From contig JACOUT010000011.1 of NCBI GenBank assembly GCA_016177705.1, positions 1 to 64,000 on the forward strand: a stretch of DNA of 64,000 nt, written 5' to 3'. The notes below the pieces were generated by a model, which was not told where the DNA came from, did no database searches, and saw nothing but the letters and a program-made list of their open reading frames with translations. This stretch comes from Deltaproteobacteria bacterium (GTDB taxonomy: Bacteria > Myxococcota > UBA727 > VGSZ01). Numbering within the stretch: position 1 is the stretch's first letter; every line of letters begins with the position of its first letter. The translations under genes and the position numbers were made by a program. Below are positions 10,492 through 18,726 of the stretch, piece by piece.

Positions 10492-10692
10492 ATGGCCAAG
10501 AAGAACCAGACCATCGACAACAAGAGCGCTGCCGAGCTCGGCGAGGAAGCGAACAAGCTCAAGAAGGAGCTGTTCGACCTGCGCTTCAAGAACTCGACCA
10601 AGTCGCTGAGCGACACCATGGCGCTGCGGCGCACGCGCCGGCAGATCGCGCGCGTGCTGACCGCGGCCAAGCAGAAGTCGGCGACGCCCTAG
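10492..10692 (+). CDS. rpmC: 50S ribosomal protein L29
   Basis: This 66-residue, all-helical protein was recognised by ELGEEANKLKKELFDLRFKNS and ALRRTRRQIARVLTAAKQK. L29 sits at the tunnel exit beside L23. The ATG at 10492 follows GGGAG and lies 14 bases after the rplP stop. A longer open frame reads in from upstream but has no L29 character before this Met. Confidence 0.95.
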   Translation: MAKKNQTIDNKSAAELGEEANKLKKELFDLRFKNSTKSLSDTMALRRTRRQIARVLTAAKQKSATP

Positions 10693-10759
10693 TCTTCCCA
10701 ACCGGGGTTGACGCTCGCGATCGCGGGTGCGACCTCATCTCTTCCGATTCGAGAGAACC

Positions 10760-11041
10760 ATGAGCGACACGAAGCAGGATCAGACCGAACGCGGCACGGG
10801 GCGCACGCTCCGCGGCGTCGTCAAGTCCGACAAGATGGCGAAGACGATCTCCGTCGAGGTGGTCCGCACGGTTCGCCACGCCAAGTACAACAAGTTCATC
10901 AAGAAGCGCGCGCGCTACTACGCCCACGACGAGAAGGGGCAGGCACACATCGGCGACACCGTCGACATCGTCGAGTGCCGTCCCACGTCGAAGCTGAAGC
11001 GCTGGCGCCTCGCCAACATCGCGGAGAAAGCCTCCATCTAG
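10760..11041 (+). CDS. rpsQ: 30S ribosomal protein S17
   Basis: This protein has 93 residues from ATG 10760 (GAGAG site upstream). The OB-fold motifs RTLRGVVKSDKMAKTISVEV, YNKFIKKRARYYAHDEKGQAHIGD and the RPTSKLKRWRLANI end identify S17, a primary 16S rRNA binder. An in-frame ATG 33 bases upstream would add residues without similarity to the family. The next gene, rplN, follows after a structured 173-base gap. Confidence 0.97.
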   Translation: MSDTKQDQTERGTGRTLRGVVKSDKMAKTISVEVVRTVRHAKYNKFIKKRARYYAHDEKGQAHIGDTVDIVECRPTSKLKRWRLANIAEKASI

Positions 11042-11214
11042 CTCGCACGCTCCTCGGAGACCCTGGCCCGCCCTGCCATCGCCCAGCGCAACAATGCTGG
11101 GGACCAGGGCCTCGAGTCCGAGGATAACTACCGCATCGAACACGACGGCCGAGAGGCCACGCCCGTCGTTTCTTCTCCCGCTCGCGGGGAGACGACGGGA
11201 CCGAGGGATTTGTC
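11042..11214 (+). promoter_or_regulatory. Structured rpsQ-rplN intergenic leader
   Basis: The 173-base gap folds well by eye. A nested stem-loop has outer arms CCCTGG (11061-11066) and CCAGGG (11104-11109) and inner arms CCCAGC (11082-11087) and GCTGGG (11096-11101). Then CTCG-AGTC-CGAG follows, and a 7-bp stem ACGACGG (11142-11148) with CCGTCGT (11163-11169) is followed by TTCTT. It could be an attenuator or a binding site for a ribosomal protein that controls rplN onward. Function is inferred from the fold alone. Confidence 0.45.
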
Positions 11215-11583
11215 ATGATTCAAACGCAATCCGTCCTCGATGTCGCAGACAACAGCGGTGCCCGCCGCGTCATGTGCATCAAGGTGCTCGGTGGCTCCAA
11301 GCGCCGCTACGCCTCGATCGGTGACGTGATCGTGTGCTGCGTCAAGGAGTGCGCCCCCACCTCCAAGGTGAAGAAGGGCGAGGTCGTTCGCTGCGTCGTC
11401 GTGCGCACCGCCAAGGAGATCGCGCGGCCCGACGGCAGCTACATCCGCTTCGACGCCAACGGCGCGGTCCTGATCAACAAGGACAACGAGCCGATCGGCA
11501 CGCGCATCTTCGGGCCCGTCGCCCGCGAGTTGCGCGCCAAGAAGTTCATGAAGATCGTCTCGCTCGCCCCCGAGGTGCTGTGA
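11215..11583 (+). CDS. rplN: 50S ribosomal protein L14
   Basis: This 122-residue protein has the standard length. It opens MIQTQSVLDVADNSGARRVMCIKVLGG and contains DVIVCCVKECAP, VVRTAKEIARPDGSYIRFD and GTRIFGPVARELR. L14 forms an intersubunit bridge. The start follows GGGATTTGTC after a long leader. The last base of its stop is the first base of the rplX start (TGATG), so translation is coupled. Confidence 0.98.
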   Translation: MIQTQSVLDVADNSGARRVMCIKVLGGSKRRYASIGDVIVCCVKECAPTSKVKKGEVVRCVVVRTAKEIARPDGSYIRFDANGAVLINKDNEPIGTRIFGPVARELRAKKFMKIVSLAPEVL

Positions 11584-11924
11584 TGAAGACCAGGATCAAG
11601 ACCGGCGACCTCGTCAAGGTCATCTCCGGCGGCAAGGACATCAAGGGCAAGACCGGCAAGGTGCTCGAGGTGCTGCGCGACGGCGACGCCTGGCGCGTGC
11701 GCGTCGAGGGCCTGCGCATCGTCAAGAAGCACATCAAGCCGCAAAAGAACCCCAAGCACCCCGAGGGCGGCATCATCGAGGGCGCGGGCTCCATCCCCAT
11801 CTCGAACGTGATGCTGATGTCGGAGAAGCTCGGGCGCCCGGTGCGCATCGGTGCCTCGTTCACCTCGGACGGCAAGAAGCAGCGCGTCGCGCGTGGCAAG
11901 AACCTCAAGGCCGAGCAGGTCTAG
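11583..11924 (+). CDS. rplX: 50S ribosomal protein L24
   Basis: This protein has 113 residues with the KOW motif near the N-terminus (IKTGDLVKVISGGKDIKGKTGKVLEV) and the HIKPQKNPKHPEGGIIEG loop. L24 initiates assembly of the 5' region of 23S rRNA. Its ATG overlaps the rplN stop by one base. The C-terminal part (VRIGASFTSDGKKQRVARGKN) matches the family. Confidence 0.97.
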   Translation: MKTRIKTGDLVKVISGGKDIKGKTGKVLEVLRDGDAWRVRVEGLRIVKKHIKPQKNPKHPEGGIIEGAGSIPISNVMLMSEKLGRPVRIGASFTSDGKKQRVARGKNLKAEQV

Positions 11925-11932
11925 GAGCAGTT

Positions 11933-12667
<735 letters not shown>

Positions 12668-12769
12668 TTCTGGCGGATTCGCGGGAACCACTCACCGACA
12701 CGACCTTCAGCCTCGCGCTCCTCCGCCAACAGCCGCGCCTCTGGCGCAAGTTCCTGAAGAAGGCATCTC

Positions 12770-13162
12770 ATGACCGACCCCATCGCCGACTTCCTGACCC
12801 GCATCCGCAACGGCCTGATGGCCCGCCACAAGACCGTTGTGGCGCCGTCGTCCAAGCTCAAGCACCGCATCGCGCAGATCCTCGCCGACGAGGGCTACGT
12901 GTCCGACGTGAACGTCGAGCAGCACGGCGGCCGCCCCATGCTGTCGATGACGCTCAAGTACGACGAGCACAACTCGCCCATGCTCGACGGCATCGAGCGC
13001 GTGTCGCGCCCCGGCCTTCGTCGCTACACCGGCGCCGACGACATCGCCAAGGTGCGCGGCGGCATCGGCCTGTCGATCCTGTCGACGTCGAGGGGCATCA
13101 TGACCGACCGTCAGGCGCGCCTCGACCGCGTCGGCGGCGAGGTCCTCTGCAACGTCTGGTAG
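12770..13162 (+). CDS. rpsH: 30S ribosomal protein S8
   Basis: This protein has 130 residues. It opens MTDPIADFLTRIRNGLMARHK and ends with the conserved GLSILSTSRGIMTDRQAR and VGGEVLCNVW. S8 binds the central domain of 16S rRNA and, in E. coli, represses the spc operon. AAGAAGG lies just upstream of the ATG. The 102 bases before it, where rpsN should be, hold no recognisable S14 sequence. Confidence 0.98.
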   Translation: MTDPIADFLTRIRNGLMARHKTVVAPSSKLKHRIAQILADEGYVSDVNVEQHGGRPMLSMTLKYDEHNSPMLDGIERVSRPGLRRYTGADDIAKVRGGIGLSILSTSRGIMTDRQARLDRVGGEVLCNVW

Positions 13163-13199
13163 TCGAACCACCAGCCCACGAACCGTCTGGGAGACTCCC

Positions 13200-13751
13200 A
13201 TGTCCCGCATCGGCAAGAAGCCCATCGCCATCCCCAAGGCCGTCAAGGTCGCCGTGCAAAACGGCGAGGTGAAGGTCGAGGGCCCCAAGGGCAAGCTCAG
13301 CTTCCGCCCGCACCAGGCCATGACCGTCAAGGTCGACGGCGGCAACGTCGTGGTCGCGCGCCCCGACGACGAGCGCGGTTCGCGCTCGCTGCACGGCCTG
13401 ACCCGCACCCTGATCGTCAACATGATCGTGGGTGTGGAGAAGGGCTTCTCGCGGGAGCTCGACGTCAACGGCGTCGGCTACCGCGCCGAGGTCAAGGGCA
13501 AGGATCTGCACCTGACGCTCGGCTTCTCGCACCCGGTCGTCTACAAGCTGCCCGAGGGCGTCACTGCCCAGGTCACCGACGAGAAGCGCACGCACATCGT
13601 GCTCAACGCCGCCAGCAAGGAGCTGCTCGGCGCCACTGCCGCCAAGATCCGCTCCTTCCGTCCGGTGAGCAAGGACCCCTACGGCTTGAAGGGCGTCAAG
13701 TACTCGACCGAGCGGCCCCGTCAGAAGGAAGGCAAGTCCGGCGCCAAGTGA
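13200..13751 (+). CDS. rplF: 50S ribosomal protein L6
   Basis: This protein has 183 residues. It starts MSRIGKKPIAIPKAVKV and has two similar domains: KVEGPKGKLSF in the first and VNGVGYRAEVKGKDLHLTLGFSHPV in the second. The signature KEllGqtAAkIRs is seen as KELLGATAAKIRSFR. L6 lies near the sarcin-ricin loop, where elongation factors bind. A 37-base gap after rpsH holds only the ribosome binding site GGGAG. Confidence 0.98.
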   Translation: MSRIGKKPIAIPKAVKVAVQNGEVKVEGPKGKLSFRPHQAMTVKVDGGNVVVARPDDERGSRSLHGLTRTLIVNMIVGVEKGFSRELDVNGVGYRAEVKGKDLHLTLGFSHPVVYKLPEGVTAQVTDEKRTHIVLNAASKELLGATAAKIRSFRPVSKDPYGLKGVKYSTERPRQKEGKSGAK

Positions 13752-13779
13752 CGTCGTCGTCACCACCAGGAGAACCACC

Positions 13780-14172
13780 ATGCGGAAGACCAATCTCGGC
13801 GCCCTGCGCAAACACAACCCGAAGGAAGCGACGCGCGTCAAGCGCAAGATCGGCATCCGCAAGCGGATGTCGGGCGACGCCGCTGCGCCTCGCCTCACGG
13901 TGTTCCGCTCGGCGCGCCACATCTACGCGCAGCTGATCGACGACGCCAAGGGCACCACGCTGGTGCAGGCGTGCACGCTCGACAAGGCGCTGCGCGCCGC
14001 GCTCAAGGGCAAGAAGAAGGCCGACGCCGCCAAGGAGATTGGCAAGGCCGTCGCCGAGCGCGCCAAAGCCAAGGGCATCACCACGGCCGTGTTCGATCGC
14101 AACGGCTTTCGCTACCACGGCCGCATCGCCGCAGTCGCCGACGGCGCGCGCGAGGCCGGCCTCAAGGTCTGA
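13780..14172 (+). CDS. rplR: 50S ribosomal protein L18
   Basis: This protein has 130 residues. Recognisable segments are KIGIRKRMSGDAAAPRLTVFRSARHIYAQLIDDAKGTTL, KEIGKAVAERAKAKGITTAVFDRNGFRYHGR and the VADGAREAGLKV end. L18 brings 5S rRNA to the large subunit together with L5. AGGAG precedes the ATG by five bases. It is co-oriented and closely packed with rplF and rpsE. Confidence 0.97.
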   Translation: MRKTNLGALRKHNPKEATRVKRKIGIRKRMSGDAAAPRLTVFRSARHIYAQLIDDAKGTTLVQACTLDKALRAALKGKKKADAAKEIGKAVAERAKAKGITTAVFDRNGFRYHGRIAAVADGAREAGLKV

Positions 14173-14202
14173 TCTTCACCCGTTCGTTCGTCCGGAGCAT
14201 CC

Positions 14203-14733
14203 ATGGCCGACCACCGCATCAATTCCGAGAACCTGGGCGAGCTCACCGAGCGCGTCATCCACATCAATCGCGTCGCCAAGGTGGTGAAGGGCGGCAAGCG
14301 CTTCTCCTTCGCCGCGCTGGTGGTGGTGGGCGACGGTGAGGGCCACGTCGGCGTCGGCCTGGGCAAAGCCAACGAGGTGCCCGAGGCGATCCGCAAGGGC
14401 ACCGATCAGGCCAAGAAGAAGATGTTCAAGGTGTCGCTGCGCGGCACCAGCATTCCGCACGAGGTCAAGGGCCGCTTCGGCTCCGGCATCGTGGTGCTGC
14501 GCCCCGCCAGCGACGGTACCGGCGTCATCGCCGGCGGCACCGTGCGCCAGATCCTCGAGGCCGCGGGCATCCACAACATCCTGACCAAGTCGCTCGGCTC
14601 CTCCAACCCGCACAACGTGGTGCGCGCCACCGTCGACGGCCTCAAGCAACTGCGCACCGCCGACGACCACGCGCGCCGCCGCGGCATCGAGATTCAACAG
14701 GCCCAGGCCACCCAGCCCGCCGGCCACGCCTGA
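14203..14733 (+). CDS. rpsE: 30S ribosomal protein S5
   Basis: This protein has 176 residues. The double-stranded RNA binding fold shows RVIHINRVAKVVKGGKRFSFAALVVVGD and GHVGVGLGKANEVPEAIRKG, then GTGVIAGGTVRQILEAAGI with NPHNVVRATVDGL. S5 helps decoding accuracy and mRNA helicase function. The residues known to matter in accuracy mutants sit in an intact N-terminal loop. The gap to rplR is 30 bases. Confidence 0.98.
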   Translation: MADHRINSENLGELTERVIHINRVAKVVKGGKRFSFAALVVVGDGEGHVGVGLGKANEVPEAIRKGTDQAKKKMFKVSLRGTSIPHEVKGRFGSGIVVLRPASDGTGVIAGGTVRQILEAAGIHNILTKSLGSSNPHNVVRATVDGLKQLRTADDHARRRGIEIQQAQATQPAGHA

Positions 14734-14756
14734 TTCCCCCTTTTCTGAGGCGACCT

Positions 14757-15005
14757 ATGTCCACCGTCATCAAGATCACCCAGCGCCGCGGCCTCTCGCA
14801 CAAGCCCGAGGCGCAGCGCCTCATCATCAAGGGGCTCGGGCTGCGTCGCATCGGCCACACCGTCACGCTGCGCGACACGCCGGCCGTTCGCGGCATGGTC
14901 GAGGCCGTGCAGCACCTGGTCGAGGTCGAGGTCACCAAAGGCACGGCGCCGCTGTTCGGCATGCGCCACAAGAACCCCGACGGTTCTTTGAAGAAGAAGG
15001 GCTGA
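14757..15005 (+). CDS. rpmD: 50S ribosomal protein L30
   Basis: This protein has 82 residues. The core VIKITQRRGLSHKPEAQRLIIKGLGLRRIGHTV followed by DTPAVRGMVEAVQHLVEV is L30. It is longer than the usual 58-62 residues because of a C-terminal extension (KGTAPLFGMRHKNPDGSLKKKG). Its stop lies three bases before the rplO start. Confidence 0.96.
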   Translation: MSTVIKITQRRGLSHKPEAQRLIIKGLGLRRIGHTVTLRDTPAVRGMVEAVQHLVEVEVTKGTAPLFGMRHKNPDGSLKKKG

Positions 15006-15008
15006 GCC

Positions 15009-15509
15009 ATGACCCAAGGACTCCACAACCTCGTCGCGCCGGCGGGCGCCCGCCAGGCCAAGAAGCGCCTCGGCCGTGGCCGTGGCTCCGGCCTCGGCAA
15101 GACCTCGGGGCGCGGCCACAAAGGCCAGAAGAAGACCAAGAGCGGCAACGTGCGCGTCGGCTTCGAGGGCGGCCAACTGCCGCTCGCGCGCCGCTTGCCC
15201 AAGGTCGGCTTCAAGAACTTCGACTTCAAGGTGAGCTACGCGGCGGTCAACCTCGGTCGCCTGGGCGAGCGCTTCCCGGCGGGCGCCGTGGTCGATCCGG
15301 CCGCGCTGGTCGCCGCTGGCTTGGTCAACCCGAAGGACAAGGTCAAGGTGCTGGCCGCCGGCGAGCTGAAGCACAAGCTGTCGCTCAAGGTGCACGCCAT
15401 CTCGGCCGCGGCGCGCCAGAAGCTCGAGGCCCTCGGGGGCTCGGTCGAGCTGCTCGTCAAGGCCGCCACCGGGCCGGCGGCCGACGCGCCGACCGGCAAG
15501 GCGGGTTGA
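15009..15509 (+). CDS. rplO: 50S ribosomal protein L15
   Basis: This protein has 166 residues. The Gly/Arg/Lys-rich N-terminal arm (KKRLGRGRGSGLGKTSGRGHKGQ, in two blocks) penetrates the 50S core. It is followed by GFEGGQLPLARRLPKVGF and the C-terminal globular domain with VKVLAAGELKHKLSLKVHA. L15 is a late assembly protein. It lies directly upstream of secY, the conserved order. Confidence 0.98.
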   Translation: MTQGLHNLVAPAGARQAKKRLGRGRGSGLGKTSGRGHKGQKKTKSGNVRVGFEGGQLPLARRLPKVGFKNFDFKVSYAAVNLGRLGERFPAGAVVDPAALVAAGLVNPKDKVKVLAAGELKHKLSLKVHAISAAARQKLEALGGSVELLVKAATGPAADAPTGKAG

Positions 15510-15562
15510 CGAGGGTGCGGTCCGCGCCTAGGCCTGTGAGAACTCGAACGTAGGAGCTGCGC

Positions 15563-16942
15563 GTGGCTGCTGGCCTCGTCAACATGTTCCGCATCCCGGA
15601 GCTGCGCAAGCGCATCATCTACACGCTCGCGCTGCTCGCGGTGTATCGGGTCGGCATTTTCGTCAGTACGCCCGGCGTCGACCGCGGCATCATGAGCGAC
15701 TACCTGAAGACGCAGTCGGGCGGCGGCGGCTTCCTCGGGTTGTTCAACTTCTTCTCGGGCGGTGCGCTCGAGCAGCTCTCGGTGTTCGCGCTCGGCATCA
15801 TGCCGTACGTCACCTCGTCGATCATCATGCAGTTGATGACGGTGGTGGTGCCGTCGCTCGAGCGCCTGCAGAAGGAAGGCGAGCAGGGTCGCCGCAAGAT
15901 CAACCAGTACACGCGCTACGGCACCGTCGTCGTCTCCGTGGTGCAGGGCGTGATGCTCGCCAACTGGCTCAAGGGCATCAACCAAAACGGCCAGAGCGTG
16001 GTCAGCGCCGACTGGGCGTCGGCGTGGAACGGCTACGCCTTCGTCGCCATGACCATCATCACGCTCACCACCGGCACCGCCTTCATCATGTGGCTCGGCG
16101 AGCGCATCCAGGAGAAGGGCATCGGCAACGGCACCTCGATGATCATCTTCGCCGGCATCGTCGCCGGTCTGCCGAGCGCCGTGTACCAGACCGTGCTCGG
16201 CGTGCGCGAGGGCACCTACCAGCCGATGGAGATGGTGGTGCTGGTCGGCGTCATCGTCGCGGTCATCGGCGCCATCGTGTTCATGGAGCGCGGCCAGCGC
16301 CGCATCCCCGTGCAGTACGCCAAGCGCATCGTCGGCAACAAGCAGTACGGCGGTCAGGCAACGCACCTGCCGCTCAAGGTCAACACCTCGGGCGTCATCC
16401 CGCCCATCTTCGCTTCGTCGCTGTTGATGTTCCCGGCCACGCTCGCCTCGTTCGTCGAGGCCGAGTGGATGCAGCCGGTGCAGCAGGCGCTCCAGCCCGG
16501 CACGTGGCAGTACATGACGCTCTACGTGTTGATGATGATCTTCTTCGCGTTCTTCTACACCTCCATGGTGTTCAACCCGGTCGACGTCGCCGACAACTTG
16601 AAGAAGTTCGGCGGCTTCGTGCCGGGCGTGCGCCCGGGCAGGGAGACCGCCGAGTACATCGACTCGGTGCTGACCCGCATCACCTTCGCCGGCGCGCTCT
16701 ATCTCGCCGCCGTCTGCATCCTGCCCACGCTCATCCAGATGACCGTGTCGAACCAGGTGCCGTTCTACTTCGGCGGTACCGGCTTGCTCATCGTCGTCGG
16801 TGTGGCGCTCGATACGGCGCAGCAGATCGAGGGTCACCTGATCACGCGGCACTACGACGGCTTCGCCGGGCCCTCGGGCCCGCGCATCCGTGGCCGTGCA
16901 CGCACCGCCCAGGCGCCGACACCGGAGCCGTCGGCAGCTTGA
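15563..16942 (+). CDS. secY: Protein translocase subunit SecY
   Basis: This 459-residue protein has the ten membrane helices expected of the SecYEG channel. The start is GTG at 15563, with TAGGAG eight bases upstream, giving VAAGLVNMFRIPELRKRIIYTL. Signature regions include GIMPYVTSSIIMQL (helix 2), the ERIQEKGIGNGTSMIIFAGI loop, the plug-facing NTSGVIPPIFASSLL segment and RPGRETAEYIDSVLTRIT near the C-terminus. It moves unfolded proteins through or into the inner membrane. It is co-transcribed with rplO and adk. Confidence 0.98.
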   Translation: MAAGLVNMFRIPELRKRIIYTLALLAVYRVGIFVSTPGVDRGIMSDYLKTQSGGGGFLGLFNFFSGGALEQLSVFALGIMPYVTSSIIMQLMTVVVPSLERLQKEGEQGRRKINQYTRYGTVVVSVVQGVMLANWLKGINQNGQSVVSADWASAWNGYAFVAMTIITLTTGTAFIMWLGERIQEKGIGNGTSMIIFAGIVAGLPSAVYQTVLGVREGTYQPMEMVVLVGVIVAVIGAIVFMERGQRRIPVQYAKRIVGNKQYGGQATHLPLKVNTSGVIPPIFASSLLMFPATLASFVEAEWMQPVQQALQPGTWQYMTLYVLMMIFFAFFYTSMVFNPVDVADNLKKFGGFVPGVRPGRETAEYIDSVLTRITFAGALYLAAVCILPTLIQMTVSNQVPFYFGGTGLLIVVGVALDTAQQIEGHLITRHYDGFAGPSGPRIRGRARTAQAPTPEPSAA

Positions 16943-16962
16943 GCGCGGCGGGGGAGCACGAG

Positions 16963-17829
16963 ATGCGAATCATCCTCTTTGGAGCGCCCGGCGCGGGGAA
17001 GGGCACCCAGGCCAAGCGCCTCGAGGAGGCGCTCGGCATCCCGCAGCTCTCTACCGGCGACATGCTGCGCGCCCATGTCAGAAACGGCACTGATCTCGGG
17101 CGCGAGGTCGACGCCATCATGAAGGCGGGGCACCTCGTCTCCGACGACATCGTGATTCGCATGATCTCCGACCGCATCACCGCGCCCGATTGCGCGAAGG
17201 GCTTCCTGCTCGACGGCTTCCCGCGCACGGTGCCCCAGGGTGAGGCGCTCGATCGCATGCTGGCGGCGCGCGGCTTGGCCATCGACGCGGTGGTCGGCCT
17301 CGACGTGCCGGACGAGGTGGTGCGCGATCGCATCGTGCAGCGCAGGAGCTGCCCGAAGTGCGGCGCCGTCTATCATCTGAGCAAGCTGCCGCCCAAGGTG
17401 CCGGACACCTGTGATCGTTGTGGCACCAAGGGGCTCGAGCAGCGCACCGACGACACGCTCGAGAAGGTCAACGCGCGCCTCGAGAAGTTCCACAAAGACA
17501 CCGCGCCGCTGGTGCAGCTCTACGGACCGCGCGGGCTGGTCAAGAGCGTCGACGGCATGTCACCACCGGACGAAGTCTTCGAGAGCACGCTGCGTGTGAT
17601 CGGGATCGGGCTGAGCGGGGTGGGCAAGGCGCCGGCGAAGGTGGCCGCGGGTCGCAAGCCTGCGAGCCGAGCGTCCGCCGCTCGCAAGCCTGCCGCCCGC
17701 AAACCTGCCGCCCGCACGCCTGCCGCCCGCAAACCCGCCGCCCGCAAGGCAGCACCGAAGAAGAAGGCCGCGGCCAAGGCGAAACCCCGTCCGGCCAAGG
17801 CGAAGAAGAAGAGCGCCCGTCGACGGTGA
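16963..17829 (+). CDS. adk: Adenylate kinase with histone-H1-like C-terminal tail
   Basis: The enzyme converts ATP + AMP to 2 ADP. Residues 1-219 are a long-form Adk: P-loop GAPGAGKGT (7-15), AMP-site STGDMLRA, GFLLDGFPRT, and a zinc lid with Cys130, Cys133, Cys150 and Cys153. Residues 222-288 are an added Ala/Lys/Arg/Pro tail with RKPAA repeats, like histone H1 or bacterial HU-like tails. The total is 288 residues against about 215-220 normally. No stop or shift separates tail and enzyme. Such tails usually bind nucleic acid; here that is inference. The ATG at 16963 follows GGGGAG 21 bases after secY. Confidence 0.95.
   Translation: MRIILFGAPGAGKGTQAKRLEEALGIPQLSTGDMLRAHVRNGTDLGREVDAIMKAGHLVSDDIVIRMISDRITAPDCAKGFLLDGFPRTVPQGEALDRMLAARGLAIDAVVGLDVPDEVVRDRIVQRRSCPKCGAVYHLSKLPPKVPDTCDRCGTKGLEQRTDDTLEKVNARLEKFHKDTAPLVQLYGPRGLVKSVDGMSPPDEVFESTLRVIGIGLSGVGKAPAKVAAGRKPASRASAARKPAARKPAARTPAARKPAARKAAPKKKAAAKAKPRPAKAKKKSARRR
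17683..17742 (+). repeat. Four 15-bp tandem repeats in the adk tail
   Basis: Four units of CGCAARCCTGCCGCC type lie head to tail at 17683, 17698, 17713 and 17728, each encoding R-K/T-P-A-A. A degenerate fifth follows. The unit is a multiple of 3 and cannot shift the frame. It points to expansion of the basic tail by slippage. Confidence 0.93.
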
Positions 17830-17924
17830 GCCGTCGACGATCGCCCTTGCCAGCCCAACCACGGGCTGCTACGGGAGCAGGGCCGTTGTGGCAGGTCGTC
17901 GTGAGACGACAGGAGTAGCGAACC

Positions 17925-18038
17925 ATGAAGGTCCGCGCGTCGGTGAAGCCAATCTGTGTGAAGTGCAAGGTCGTCCGACGGCGCGGCGTGGTTCGCGTCA
18001 TCTGTGAGGACCCGCGTCACAAGCAGCGGCAGGGCTGA
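17925..18038 (+). CDS. rpmJ: 50S ribosomal protein L36
   Basis: This 37-residue protein starts MKVRASVKPICVKC and ends CEDPRHKQRQG. It keeps the zinc ligands Cys11, Cys14, Cys27 and His32, so it is the zinc-binding (C+) form. L36 stabilises 23S rRNA junctions near the L7/L12 stalk base. The ATG follows AGGAG by eight bases. infA, often next to rpmJ in other bacteria, is not here. Confidence 0.97.
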   Translation: MKVRASVKPICVKCKVVRRRGVVRVICEDPRHKQRQG

Positions 18039-18279
18039 GCGTCCGCGCTCGCCCGTGATTGTCGTGCGCGCGGAGAGAAAACCGCGCGCCGCGCGATGAG
18101 ATCGGCGATTGCCGGTGGAGCGCACCTCGAAGTCCCTGCTGGCCGACGGCCAGCGGGGAGGTGCTCTTCTTCATCGCGAACGCAGTTTCCGCCGGGCCCG
18201 CGGGCTCGGGCAGCGTCCTCGACGCTGTGTTGGTATCGAGCTGTGCAGGTTTCGACGGTTCGGTCTTTGGAGGATGAAC
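18039..18279 (+). promoter_or_regulatory. Structured rpmJ-rpsM leader
   Basis: This 241-base gap holds two strong hairpins. One has arms GCGCGCGG (18066-18073) and CCGCGCGC (18082-18089) around an AGAGAAAA loop. The second is an 11-bp stem from 18134 to 18158 (core GCTGGCC / GGCCAGC, GAC loop, one G-T pair). Neither has a run of T after it, so they are not classical terminators. In E. coli the rpsM leader is the S4 target; a comparable role here is speculation. A GGAGG at 18269-18273 serves rpsM. Confidence 0.45.
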
Positions 18280-18660
18280 GTGGCTCGCATCGCAGGCGTC
18301 GACCTTCCCCGCAACAAGAAGATGGGCATCGCCCTGACGTACCTCTACGGCATCGGGCCGGTGACGTCGCTGCGCGTGCTCACCAAGGCCAACATCAACC
18401 CGGACAAGCGCACCGACGACCTCGGCGAGGACGAGGTGGCGCGCATCCGCGACGTGCTCGAGTCCTCGTACAAGGTCGAGGGCGATCTGCGCCGCGAGGT
18501 TGCGCTCAACATCAAGCGCCTGATGGATCTCGGCTGCTACCGCGGCCTGCGCCACAGGAAGGGGCTGCCGGTCCGTGGCCAGCGCACCCACACCAACGCG
18601 CGCACGCGCAAGGGCCCGCGCAAGGCGGTCGCTCGCAAGGCCGCACCGCCCACCAAGTAG
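18280..18660 (+). CDS. rpsM: 30S ribosomal protein S13
   Basis: This 126-residue protein starts from GTG 18280, giving the family start VARIAGVDLPRNKK. An in-frame ATG lies six bases earlier, but GGAGG abuts that ATG with no spacer, whereas it is six bases from the GTG. The spacing therefore decides for GTG. The core has LTYLYGIGPVTSL, YRGLRHRKGLPVRGQRTHTNARTRKGPRK and a basic tail. S13 contacts P-site tRNA and L5 at an intersubunit bridge. Confidence 0.96.
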   Translation: MARIAGVDLPRNKKMGIALTYLYGIGPVTSLRVLTKANINPDKRTDDLGEDEVARIRDVLESSYKVEGDLRREVALNIKRLMDLGCYRGLRHRKGLPVRGQRTHTNARTRKGPRKAVARKAAPPTK

Positions 18661-18726
18661 GCGTGCTGTCCGCTCCTGTCTTCCCTCTCCCTCCCTTTGC
18701 CACACTCGTCTCGCAGGTGAATTGAT

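Noticed and set aside
12668..12769. Possible degraded rpsN in the rplE-rpsH gap
   Set aside because: All three forward frames were read. None has the S14 CxxC pairs or conserved C-terminal block, so no remnant can be claimed.
17683..17742. Tandem 15-bp repeats as a CRISPR array
   Set aside because: Units are adjacent with no spacers and lie inside the adk reading frame.
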